From assembly GCA_020249285.1 (NCBI GenBank), contig JADCFX010000079.1:1-38083 (forward strand): DNA of 38,083 nucleotides, in the 5' to 3' direction. The notes under the pieces are model-generated. The model saw only the letters and a program-made list of their open reading frames with translations, did not search any database and was not told where the DNA came from. Made by a program: the position numbers and the translations under genes. Source of the DNA: Roseomonas sp. GTDB lineage: Bacteria; Pseudomonadota; Alphaproteobacteria; Acetobacterales; Acetobacteraceae. Of the stretch, positions 15,195-23,104 are shown piece by piece (within the stretch, counting starts at the first letter, position 1; every line of letters starts with the position of its first letter).

Positions 15195-15499
15195 TGATCC
15201 GGCGCGGGGTTTTCTTCGCCGTTTTGACAATCGCCGCCTGCGCTGAAGCCCCTGCGCCCACACCAAGCGCACCGGCGCCGCGCGCTGCCGCAACCCCGGC
15301 GCCAACGCCTTCCAACCTGCCCACTACCGGCCAGGCGGGCACGGAACGCGCCATGTCCACGCTGCAGCAGCAACTGGACCAGGACCGCGCCAATGAAAGG
15401 CTGGAATCCTACGATCCCGAAGCCCCGCGCGGAGACATGTCGCCCTTGCGCACCCCTTATGAGATCGGCGGCAATACCCGCCTGCCGACACGGCGTTAG
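15194..15499 (+). CDS. Small Pro/Ala-rich lipoprotein
   Basis: A 101-residue protein with a lipoprotein signal peptide: MIRRGVFFAVLTIAAC, with lipobox IAAC and Cys16 as the lipidated residue. A Pro/Ala/Thr-rich linker (about residues 17-43) leads to a short hydrophilic domain with LQQQLDQDRANERLESYDPEAP and a basic end. The residue after Cys is Ala, which would favour outer-membrane sorting if Lol rules apply. Translation is coupled to the 41-residue membrane peptide by TAATG. No known family is recognised. It is the last gene before the hairpin at 15509-15531 and the convergent CoA transferase. Confidence 0.78.
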   Translation: MIRRGVFFAVLTIAACAEAPAPTPSAPAPRAAATPAPTPSNLPTTGQAGTERAMSTLQQQLDQDRANERLESYDPEAPRGDMSPLRTPYEIGGNTRLPTRR

Positions 15500-15508
15500 A
15501 AAACTTCC

Positions 15509-15531
15509 GCGCCAAGCGTTTCGCTTGGCGC
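15509..15531. terminator. Bidirectional hairpin between convergent genes
   Basis: GCGCCAAGCG (15509-15518) and CGCTTGGCGC (15522-15531) form a perfect 10-bp stem with a 3-base loop, centred between the lipoprotein gene (ends 15499) and the convergent CoA transferase gene (ends 15551). On the minus strand it is followed by GGAAGTTTTC, on the plus strand by AGTTACGCT, so T-tracts are weak. The position and strength of the stem argue for a shared terminator. Confidence 0.65.
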
Positions 15532-15550
15532 AGTTACGCTCAGTCTAGCG

Positions 15551-16723
15551 TCAAATCGCCTTGGCCGCCCGCAAGGCAGCGATTTCTTCAGCCGAGAAAC
15601 CAAACTCGCCCAGAACCTGATCAGTATGCTCACCGCGTTCCGGGGTTGGGCTGCGCGCGCAGGCCACACCCGCAATCTGCATGGGCGCCCGCACCAGGGC
15701 GATCTCGCCAAGGGCGGGGTGGGCCACCGGCATCGCCATGCCCAGATGCTTCACCTGCGTATCGGCGAAAACCTGATCCATGGTGTAAACCGGGCCACTC
15801 GGTACGCCGGCCTTGTTCAGCCCTTCCACCCATTCGGCGGTGGTTTTTTCGATCAGGCGCGATTGCAACAGCGCATTGGTCTTGTCGCGATTGGCGTGGC
15901 GCGACTTGTCGGTGGCGAAGGCCGGGTCCTTCGCTTCTTCGGTAATGCCCAAAGTCGCCACAATCCGATCCCACATTTGCTGCCCACCGCCGGCCAGGTT
16001 CATCAGCCCATCCTTGGTGCGGAACAGGCCGGTTGGCGTCGTGGTCGGGTGGTCATTGCCGGCCTGGCCGGGGATATCGCCCTTCATGGTCCAGCGCGTC
16101 GCCTGGAAATCCATCATGGCGATCATGGCTTCCAGCAGGCTGGTATGCACCCAGCGGCCCTTGCCGGTTGCCTCGCGCTCCAGCAACGCCACCAGAATGC
16201 CGATCGCGGTGTACAGCCCCGCCGTCAGGTCAGCGACCGGAATGCCCGCGCGCACTGGGCCTTGGCCGGGCAGGCCGGTCACGCTCATGATACCGCCCAT
16301 GCCCTGGGCGATTTGGTCAAAGCCCGGGCGCTTGGCATAGGGACCATCCTGACCAAAGCCGGAAATCGAGCCCAGCACAATGCGCGGATTCACCGCCGAT
16401 AGCGCCCCGAAATCAATGCCGAGCCGTTCCTTCACATCCGGGCGGTAATTTTCCACCACCACATCGGCCTTGGCGACCAGGCGATGAAAGGCCGCCAAGC
16501 CCTCGGGCGCCTTCAAATTCAGCGTCATGCCGCGCTTGTTGCGATGCGTATTCTGGAAATCCGGCCCATGGCGCTCTCCGCCCATGCCCTTCCCCGTATC
16601 CACCTCATCGGTCGCTTCCACCTTGATCACATTCGCCCCCCAATCGGCCAATTGGCGCACGCAGGTGGGGCCGGAACGGACGCGCGTCAGGTCAAGCACG
16701 GTGAAGCGGGAAAGCGGCATCAT
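15551..16723 (-). CDS. CaiB/BaiF (class III) CoA transferase
   Basis: A 390-residue class III CoA-transferase. It begins MMPLSRFTVLDLTRV and contains the catalytic Asp136 (KRPGFDQIAQGMGG), the nucleophile that carries the acyl-anhydride/CoA intermediate in this family, plus GNDHPTTTPTGLF and PSGPVYTMDQVFAD, typical of the long domain. It moves CoA between carboxylic acids in the cytoplasm; the substrate pair is not readable. The start at 16723 has GGAG 8 bases upstream; a longer frame to 16804 lacks support. It is divergent from an enoyl-CoA hydratase-like gene across a 123-base gap, which suggests one pathway under a shared control region. Confidence 0.93.
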   Translation of the reverse strand: MMPLSRFTVLDLTRVRSGPTCVRQLADWGANVIKVEATDEVDTGKGMGGERHGPDFQNTHRNKRGMTLNLKAPEGLAAFHRLVAKADVVVENYRPDVKERLGIDFGALSAVNPRIVLGSISGFGQDGPYAKRPGFDQIAQGMGGIMSVTGLPGQGPVRAGIPVADLTAGLYTAIGILVALLEREATGKGRWVHTSLLEAMIAMMDFQATRWTMKGDIPGQAGNDHPTTTPTGLFRTKDGLMNLAGGGQQMWDRIVATLGITEEAKDPAFATDKSRHANRDKTNALLQSRLIEKTTAEWVEGLNKAGVPSGPVYTMDQVFADTQVKHLGMAMPVAHPALGEIALVRAPMQIAGVACARSPTPERGEHTDQVLGEFGFSAEEIAALRAAKAI

Positions 16724-16846
16724 GGCGGTGTCTCCGTGAAAATTCACCGCCTTGTTGGCATTCTGTCTGGCCCTCGGCAAGGGAGCGGGTTGACGCCCTC
16801 GCAACGCGCGCTACCCATGCGCATCCCAAAGCCGAGGAACCTGACC

Positions 16847-17629
16847 ATGACCGAAGACCTGCTGCACGAAATCCGCGAAGGCGGCATTGCCTGGACCACT
16901 TTCAACCGCCCGCAAGCACGCAATGCCATGACTTTCGCCATGTATGCGCGCCTGGCTGAATTGGCCGATGAAATCAGCGCTGATCCCGCCATCCGCGTAT
17001 GGGTCATCATGGGCGCCGGCGGCAAGGCTTTCGCGTCTGGCACCGATATTTCCCAATTCCGCGAATTCCGCACTGCCGAGGATGCGCTGAACTACGAAGC
17101 GCGCATTGATAAGGTGCTGGGCGCGCTCGAGAGCTGCACCAAGCCCGTGATCGCGGCCATTACCGGCGCCTGCACGGGCGGCGGGCTCGGCATTGCCGGC
17201 TGCTGCGATATCCGCATTGCCGATAAGGGTGCCCGCTTCGGCCTGCCGATTGCGAAGACGCTCGGCAATATCCTTAACATGCATAATTTCGCGCGCTTCT
17301 ATGCGCTGGTTGGTCCCGCCGCCGTGACAGAAATGATCATGACCGCGCGGCTGTTTTCCGCCGATGAGGCAAAGCACATCGGCCTGATCTCCGAAATGCT
17401 GGAAACACCCGATGATGTGTCGGCGCGCGCCATGGAATTGGCCACCAATATCTCCGGCCTCGCGCCGCTGACGCTGCGCGCCACCAAGGAAGCGATCCGC
17501 CGCTTGCGTAAGGCAACCAGTGACGTTGAGGGTGATGATCTGGTGACCATGTGCTTTACCAGCGCCGATTTCCAGGAAGGGGTCAGCGCCTTCCTGAACA
17601 AGCGTGCCCCGCAATTCACGGGGCGGTAA
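16847..17629 (+). CDS. Enoyl-CoA hydratase/isomerase (crotonase) family protein
   Basis: A 260-residue crotonase-fold protein. Oxyanion-hole loops are visible as GKAFASGTDISQF (residues 59-71) and the glycine-rich helix start GACTGGGLGIAGCCD (107-121). Both catalytic Glu positions of classical hydratases are absent: the first is Gly115 and the second Ile135 (FGLPIAKTLG). A standard hydration reaction is therefore doubtful; an isomerase, thioesterase, decarboxylase or other crotonase chemistry is possible. The start at 16847 is preceded by GAGGAA at good spacing; an in-frame ATG at 16817 is less well placed. It is divergent from the CoA transferase, implying a joint role in CoA-ester metabolism. 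Confidence 0.88.
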   Translation: MTEDLLHEIREGGIAWTTFNRPQARNAMTFAMYARLAELADEISADPAIRVWVIMGAGGKAFASGTDISQFREFRTAEDALNYEARIDKVLGALESCTKPVIAAITGACTGGGLGIAGCCDIRIADKGARFGLPIAKTLGNILNMHNFARFYALVGPAAVTEMIMTARLFSADEAKHIGLISEMLETPDDVSARAMELATNISGLAPLTLRATKEAIRRLRKATSDVEGDDLVTMCFTSADFQEGVSAFLNKRAPQFTGR

Positions 17630-17637
17630 CCCGCCGC

Positions 17638-19431
17638 TCAGGCCCGGTAGATGCTCGCACCTTCCTTGATTGTCTCGACAACTTTCAAGGCGGCGAGCGC
17701 CTCCGGGTCCACGCTCAAGGGGTTGTCTGACAGCACAACAAAGTCGGCGAGCTTACCCACCTCGATCGAGCCCTTCGTCGCTTCCTCGAAGTGCTGATGT
17801 GCTGCCCAGATGGTCATCGCCTTCAGCGCGGTTGACACCGGTACGCGGTGGCGCGGGCCGATGATGTCGCCGGTCCGCGACCGCCGCGTCACCGTGGCGC
17901 TCAGCACGCGCATGGAATCCGGCCGTGCCACCGGCGCGTCATGGTGCGATGTAAACATCATTCCCCGGCTCATCAGCCATCCGGTTGGGGAGATGTTTTC
18001 CGCCCGCTCCGGCCCTAGCACTGAATCGCGGTGCCAGTCGCCCCAATAGAAGGTGTGCATCGGAAAAAGCGCGGGAAAGATGCCGAGATCCCGCAGCGCA
18101 TCCACCTGGTCTTCGCGCAGCGTATGGCCGTGGATCAGCACTGGCCGGCGGTCGCCCGGCCCGTGCCGGCGCCTGGCCTCGCGCACCGCGCCGATCATCA
18201 GATCAATGGCAGCGTCACCGCCGGCATGCGCCAGGATCTGCCAGCCGCGCTCATAGCAGCGGGAGAAGGCCTCGATGGTCGCGTCAGTCGGTGCGGTCTG
18301 CAGGCCGCGGTAATCGGGCGGCAGGCCAGGCGGGATCACATGATAGGGGCGCGTCAGCCAAGCCGTCTTGCCCTGCGGCGAGCCGTCGAGCGAGATTTTC
18401 GCGCCACCGATGCGCAGACGGTTCCTATAGGCCCGCCCATGCAACGGGCCGCCAAGCTGGTCCGCCGCGGCAAGGATATCGGGATAGGCGACAACATCCA
18501 CCGCCAGCAGGCCGCGGTCGGCAGCCTTGGTCAGGTTGGTGAGCGTCGGGCCCATGGCGCGGCCTTCTTGGCAGGTGGTATAGCCGAAGGAGGCGTAGAA
18601 TTCTGATCCCGCGCGGATCATCGCCAACCAGGCAGCCTCGTCCAGGCTACCGAGCAGCGGCCCCGCCCCGGCGATCATTGCGTTCTCCTCCATCACGCCG
18701 TTGGGCTCGCGTGAGCCGTCGCGGCGGCGGAAAACGCCGCCCACCGGATCGGGCGTCGCGGCGGTGATGCCCACCTCCTCAAGCGCCGTTGAATTCGCGG
18801 CGGCGAGGTGGGAGGAGGTGTGGATGATCAGCACCGGCACTTCGGTTGAAACCCGGTCCAGCTCGTCACGCGTCGGGTGGCGCCGCTCTTTCAACTGGCT
18901 ATCGTCATAGCCGAAGCCGAAGATCAGGCCGTAGCGCCGCACCGCAGCTTCATTGCGCGCTGCCCAGTCGCGCAGTATGCGGATCAGTGAGGCGATATCA
19001 TTGGCCTGGCCATCGGGCGCGGCCAGCAGATTGGCGCCAACCGCTTGCAGGCCAACCATGGCGACATGCCCGTGCGGGTCAACAAAGCCTGGCAGCATGG
19101 TGCGGCCTTCAAGATTGACCATGCGTGTGCCGGGGCCGCGTGTTGCCTCCATTTGTGCGCGGGTGCCAAGGGCGAGGATGCGCCCCGCCCGCACCGCCAC
19201 TGCCTCAGCCGAAGGCGCCGCGTCGTTCATGGTGAGGATCGGGCCGCCGCTATAGATCAGGTCGGCTGGGCCCGCTGCCGTTGCCACCGGCTGCGCCACG
19301 GCAGCGCAGGCGAAAAGGCTACCGAAGCCAGCGACCGCGCCGGCGGTGAGCCGCGCAGTGCCGCCAAGTACCGCACGGCGGCTGGCGCCAGCGCCGAGGA
19401 CGGCACCGAAGGGGCTACAGGCAATGCACAT
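17638..19431 (-). CDS. Tat-exported amidohydrolase, YtcJ-like
   Basis: A 597-residue amidohydrolase-superfamily metal enzyme. The N-terminus MCIACSP precedes a twin-arginine signal (SRRAVLGG at residues 17-24), a hydrophobic stretch and a site near AVAQ (44-47), so export by Tat is likely. Metal ligands appear as His120/His122 (VDPHGH), Lys345 (GGAKISLDG, possible carboxylated Lys), His402 (LAHAGGD), His434/His436 (IHGHTLRE) and Asp498 (TSHHDAP). YtcJ-like proteins hydrolyse amide or related bonds of uncharacterised substrates. The start at 19431 has GGAGAAG upstream at suitable spacing. Leucine codon use seemed to me richer in CTC/CTG and poorer in TTG than nearby genes, a weak hint of transfer that was not counted. 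It ends 8 bases from the convergent crotonase gene. Confidence 0.88.
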   Translation of the reverse strand: MCIACSPFGAVLGAGASRRAVLGGTARLTAGAVAGFGSLFACAAVAQPVATAAGPADLIYSGGPILTMNDAAPSAEAVAVRAGRILALGTRAQMEATRGPGTRMVNLEGRTMLPGFVDPHGHVAMVGLQAVGANLLAAPDGQANDIASLIRILRDWAARNEAAVRRYGLIFGFGYDDSQLKERRHPTRDELDRVSTEVPVLIIHTSSHLAAANSTALEEVGITAATPDPVGGVFRRRDGSREPNGVMEENAMIAGAGPLLGSLDEAAWLAMIRAGSEFYASFGYTTCQEGRAMGPTLTNLTKAADRGLLAVDVVAYPDILAAADQLGGPLHGRAYRNRLRIGGAKISLDGSPQGKTAWLTRPYHVIPPGLPPDYRGLQTAPTDATIEAFSRCYERGWQILAHAGGDAAIDLMIGAVREARRRHGPGDRRPVLIHGHTLREDQVDALRDLGIFPALFPMHTFYWGDWHRDSVLGPERAENISPTGWLMSRGMMFTSHHDAPVARPDSMRVLSATVTRRSRTGDIIGPRHRVPVSTALKAMTIWAAHQHFEEATKGSIEVGKLADFVVLSDNPLSVDPEALAALKVVETIKEGASIYRA

Positions 19432-19534
19432 GCTTCTTCTCCAGGAGCGAGCATAACAGCGTTCGTGCTGAGGTTATCACAGGGCGGTTCTGTAAACGAA
19501 TGAGACACGTTTAGGCTAACGTAAAATCTGTGAT

Positions 19535-19623
19535 CTCCGGCGCCAGCGCCTCCGCCGATCAGGCGCTTGATTTGAGCGGCTGATTCACGGCTCCGGCGCC
19601 AACGCCTCCGCCGATCAGGCGCT
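19535..19623. repeat. Two 33-bp direct repeats, 56-base period
   Basis: The segments 19535-19567 and 19591-19623 are identical except at one position (G versus A). Each holds an inverted pair (AGCGCCT or AACGCCT with AGGCGCT). The second copy includes the stop codon and last codons of the minus-strand gene at 19615-20805; the first lies downstream of that stop. This looks like a local duplication of a gene end, possibly of a terminator hairpin. The remaining part of the gap (19432-19534) is AT-richer and probably holds the amidohydrolase promoter, but I could not fix its elements. Confidence 0.85.
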
Positions 19624-20805
19624 CGTCGAAAGTATCGCGGGTGCAAGCGCGGTGGATTTGGCCGCCGAGTGGGATGGGTTGCGGAAGCGCAACTCCCCAC
19701 CCGTCACCGCATCAGGTGGCGCCAGGCCGAAAAGCTCCGCGCGGGAGGAACAGGCCGCCGCCACCACGCGCCGCGCCGCATGGCCGGCCAGAAAGCGGCG
19801 CACCGCACCTTCAAGCGCCAATTCATCACGCAGGCTCCGCCATTCGGCGCGGTCCATATCTTCGATGAAAACGGAGACAATGCCGGGCTTGGCACCCGAA
19901 AGCCGTTCTGCCGCGGCACCCGCCATGCGGGTCGCCACCGCGTCAGAAATGCTGTTTTCCTGACCAGCGCGCGCCGCCAGCACGAAGACCGATCCCCCGG
20001 CGGGATCGCCGGTTACGGCCAAATGCGCCTCTGGCCCGAATTGCTGACGGAGCCGCCCGGGCAGCGGATCAGCCTGCGCGCCGGCCAGCACCAGCGGGTC
20101 AAGCTTAAGCACCGCATCGGCGCTGCTATCCTGGCGCTTTTCAGCCGCCAGCATGGCCATGATGCGGCGCTGCAATTCCACTGCCTTGTCGGGGCCCGAA
20201 AGCCCATCCGGCAGGGTCATGCGCAGCACATAGCGGCCGGGATGCGCGGCCAGCCAGGTTTGCAATTCGGGATTGACGCTATCCATCAGCGCATACCAAT
20301 GCCCGCGCTGCACCGGGCGGCCTTCCTCGGCGGAGATCGTCTCACACACCACTTCCGCAACAGCGCCGCCGCGGCTGATGGTCAGATCATGTGCGCTGCC
20401 TTCGGCAAGGCCGGTGAAGCGCACCTCAAACCCCTCGGCGCGATAAAGTGCCGCGCTGCGCAGCAAATGGAACAAGGGGATCAGCGTGGCTTCGCCAGAA
20501 AGCCCCTGGGTGATGGCGGCGCGCAGCTTCTCACGGCGCGCTTCCGGCAAGCCCTTCGCCAGCCGCACCGCTTCCGCCGCAAAGCCAAGCGCGCGGCGTT
20601 CCGCACTTCCCTGCGCCGTGCCGCGTGCCGCGCGTGCCAGCGCAAATTCCAAGGCGTGGCGATGTTGCGTGGCGCGCCCTTGAAAGGCGCTTGCCTGTGC
20701 GCGGCGCCCCAAATCTGCCAATCGCTTTGTCCAAAGATCAGCCCCGACCAGCCGCAGAAAATCCGGCATCGCCTTGGGATCGGCAGGGGTTTCGGTAAGC
20801 GGCAT
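19615..20805 (-). CDS. Unrecognised 396-residue cytoplasmic protein
   Basis: No family is recognised with confidence. The N-terminal half is Ala/Arg-rich and probably helical (residues 20-120). A central block reads FEVRFTGLAEGSAHDL then AEVVCE around residues 126-155. The order of strand, Asp140, strand and Glu151 recalls the core of PD-(D/E)xK nuclease folds, but the Lys is missing, so any nuclease activity is doubtful. No signal peptide or membrane segment is evident. The start at 20805 has AAAGGG 7 bases upstream; a longer frame to 20847 is not needed. Its 3' end is part of a duplicated 33-bp repeat. Coding status is supported by length and codon pattern. Confidence 0.72.
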   Translation of the reverse strand: MPLTETPADPKAMPDFLRLVGADLWTKRLADLGRRAQASAFQGRATQHRHALEFALARAARGTAQGSAERRALGFAAEAVRLAKGLPEARREKLRAAITQGLSGEATLIPLFHLLRSAALYRAEGFEVRFTGLAEGSAHDLTISRGGAVAEVVCETISAEEGRPVQRGHWYALMDSVNPELQTWLAAHPGRYVLRMTLPDGLSGPDKAVELQRRIMAMLAAEKRQDSSADAVLKLDPLVLAGAQADPLPGRLRQQFGPEAHLAVTGDPAGGSVFVLAARAGQENSISDAVATRMAGAAAERLSGAKPGIVSVFIEDMDRAEWRSLRDELALEGAVRRFLAGHAARRVVAAACSSRAELFGLAPPDAVTGGELRFRNPSHSAAKSTALAPAILSTSA

Positions 20806-20929
20806 GGCAAGACCCTTTGGTGCGCAAAACCTGAATCCTGGCTTCACGCGGAAACGCGTTATGCGAAGCCAAGCCCACCTCGGGTCGCGTCAGCGCAAGC
20901 GCTGCACGCTCGGTCTTTATGCCGGTAGG

Positions 20930-20973
20930 AAGCAGATAACGCGCTGCCCCCGGGGGGCGTCAAGCAGATAACG
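20930..20973. repeat. 12-bp direct repeats flanking a G/C palindrome
   Basis: AAGCAGATAACG occurs at 20930-20941 and again at 20962-20973. Between them is GCCCCCGGGGGGC (20946-20958), a self-complementary run. The second copy abuts the stop codon of the ScsB-like gene (20974-20976, minus strand). A second small hairpin CAGCGC-AA-GCGCTG lies at 20891-20904. The 168-base gap holds no gene; it probably carries 3'-end signals for the ScsB-like gene and the promoter of the gene starting at 20805. Confidence 0.7.
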
Positions 20974-23004
20974 TCACGGCACGGCAATTTGGCTCAGCAC
21001 CATGGCCTCGGTCAGCACTTCGGGCAGGATCACCGCCTCCCCACCGCCCGGCGGCCAGAAAAGATATAGCGGCACGCCTTCCCGGCCATGGGCGCGGAGC
21101 AAGGCGGTGATGGCGGGGTCCCCGCGCGTCCAATCCGCCTTCAGATAAACAATACCGCGCGCTGCCATGGCCGCCTGCACGGCATCGCGCCTGAGCGCGA
21201 GACGTTCATTCACCTGGCAGGTGATGCACCAGGCAGCGGTGACATTCAGGAAAACGCCCTTGCCTTGGGCGCGCAGCGCCTCAACCCGCGCGGGGCTCCA
21301 GCTTTCGGCAATATCGCTGGCGCCGGGGGGCGGCGGGGCGGCGGTCAGGCCAAAGGGCAGCGCCAGCAGCAGGGCCAGCGCGGCCAAAACCGGGACAAGC
21401 CCGCGCTGCCCTGCGCGTTGCGCCCGGCCAAAGACCCAGGCGGCAAGGCCCAGGCCAAGCGCGCCCGCCAGCGCCAGCGCGACGCCAAGCCACCCGCTTT
21501 GCGCCCAAAGCACCGAAACCAACCAAAGCGCCGCGCCATACATGGGCCAGGCCATGATGCGCCGCAGCTTTTCCATCCAGGGGCCGGGCCGCGGCAGCAG
21601 CCGCGTGAGGCCGGGCGCCAGCGCCAGGATCAGCGTCGGCGCCGCCAAACCAAGGCCGAGCGCTGCAAACACCGCGAGGGTGGCCGGCGCAGGCATCACC
21701 AAAGCGGCGCCAATCGCCGCCGCCATGAAGGGCGCTGTGCAGGGGCTTGCCACCAACACGGCCAGCGCGCCGGTCGCGAAACTGCCCAGGAATCCGCCGC
21801 GTGCCGCGATATGCCCGCCCGCGCCAATCGGCCCGCCCAGCGCGAAAACGCCCGATAGGTTCAGCCCGACGGCCAGCATCAGCCATGCAATCGCCAGCAC
21901 AAACACTGGTGAGGTGAATTGGAAGCCCCAGCCAAGCGCCATCCCCGCGCCGCGCAGTGCCAGCAAAAGCCCGGCGAGGGCTGTGAAGCTCACCACCGCG
22001 CCGGCGGTATAGGCGGCTGCCTCCATCCGCACCGCGCCGCGCGCGGCGCCACCCAACCGAGCTAGCGCCATGGCCTTCATGGCGAGCACGGGAAAGACGC
22101 AGGGCATAAGGTTCAGGATGACGCCGCCGATCAGGGCAAAAATCAGCGCCTGCCACAGCGGCAGGAAGGCCGCGCCCGCCAATAACGGGGTCGCGACTTC
22201 ATAGCCCAACCGCCGCCCGCCCTGATCAGTCAGCAGCAGCACGCCTTCAAGCGTGGCGAGGTTCTCCGGCCGTTCGGCCCGCTTCAGCGTCAATTCCAGC
22301 CAATCCGCGCCATGGCTTAGTCGTTGCGGCGCGGCGTGATCCAAAAGCCCGCCGGTTCCTGGGATGAACAGCGCTTCCTTGAGGCTTTCGCGCCCAAGGC
22401 CAGGGCCGGTCAGACGGAGCCGCAGCGCATCGCCCCGAATGGTTGCACTGGTCTGCCAGGGTGAAGGCCGCGGCAGGGCAGCGGCAGCGGCGGCAAAAAG
22501 TGGCGCCAGATCGGGGTTCGTTTGACCCTGCGCGGCGACCGGCAGGTCAAGCCGAAAACTGCCTTCTTCCGGAATGCAGACATCATCGCAGACAAGCCAG
22601 GTCGCCTGGGCCGAGATGCTGAAGACCTCACCCGCACGCAGGCTGGCGGGCGGTGTGATCTGCATCGGCAAAACCACTTCGCCGTAATAGCCAAAACTCA
22701 TCAGCGGGCCGAAGGGGATCGCTTGCGGGGTTGGCCAAGCGATGGGGCCTGCTTGGGTTCCCTCTGGCAGGGTCAGGTTGATTTCCGTGGGCGCCCCGGC
22801 ATCCCCCGCATGGCGCCAATAGCTATGCCAGCGCGGCGCCAGCCGGATGCTCAGCCCAAGCTGAAATGCCTGTCCCGGCGCGATGGCCAGTTGATCCGCA
22901 ACCAATGTCACCCGCGTGCGGGGCGACTCCTGCGCCGCGCTTTCCAACGCGCGCGCCGGCAGCCAGGGCAGCAGCAGGGCAAACAGGGCAACCAGGAATC
23001 GCAT
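20974..23004 (-). CDS. DsbD/ScsB-type transmembrane thiol-disulfide protein
   Basis: A 676-residue three-part protein. After a signal peptide (about residues 1-19) comes a periplasmic domain with a Cys pair at 139 and 143 (WLVCDDVCIPEEG). A membrane domain of about eight segments carries the redox cysteines Cys302 (LMPCVFPV) and Cys422 (SPCTAPFM). A C-terminal thioredoxin-like domain has Cys593/Cys596 (AAWCITCQ). Electrons flow from cytoplasmic thioredoxin across the membrane to periplasmic thiol proteins. The long N-terminal region and the CIPEEG stretch fit ScsB-type proteins linked to copper or oxidative stress better than classical DsbD, but the two cannot be cleanly separated here. A Cys-rich secreted protein gene is divergent from it 100 bases away. 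Confidence 0.93.
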   Translation of the reverse strand: MRFLVALFALLLPWLPARALESAAQESPRTRVTLVADQLAIAPGQAFQLGLSIRLAPRWHSYWRHAGDAGAPTEINLTLPEGTQAGPIAWPTPQAIPFGPLMSFGYYGEVVLPMQITPPASLRAGEVFSISAQATWLVCDDVCIPEEGSFRLDLPVAAQGQTNPDLAPLFAAAAAALPRPSPWQTSATIRGDALRLRLTGPGLGRESLKEALFIPGTGGLLDHAAPQRLSHGADWLELTLKRAERPENLATLEGVLLLTDQGGRRLGYEVATPLLAGAAFLPLWQALIFALIGGVILNLMPCVFPVLAMKAMALARLGGAARGAVRMEAAAYTAGAVVSFTALAGLLLALRGAGMALGWGFQFTSPVFVLAIAWLMLAVGLNLSGVFALGGPIGAGGHIAARGGFLGSFATGALAVLVASPCTAPFMAAAIGAALVMPAPATLAVFAALGLGLAAPTLILALAPGLTRLLPRPGPWMEKLRRIMAWPMYGAALWLVSVLWAQSGWLGVALALAGALGLGLAAWVFGRAQRAGQRGLVPVLAALALLLALPFGLTAAPPPPGASDIAESWSPARVEALRAQGKGVFLNVTAAWCITCQVNERLALRRDAVQAAMAARGIVYLKADWTRGDPAITALLRAHGREGVPLYLFWPPGGGEAVILPEVLTEAMVLSQIAVP

Positions 23005-23104
23005 ACCCCATAAAGGGGCGCGAAACCGCCCTGGTGCAAGCCCGCAAATGAGAATAGGCTCGGCGCGTTAGTAAACGGTTAATCTTTACCGGTGAGGCTG
23101 AACC

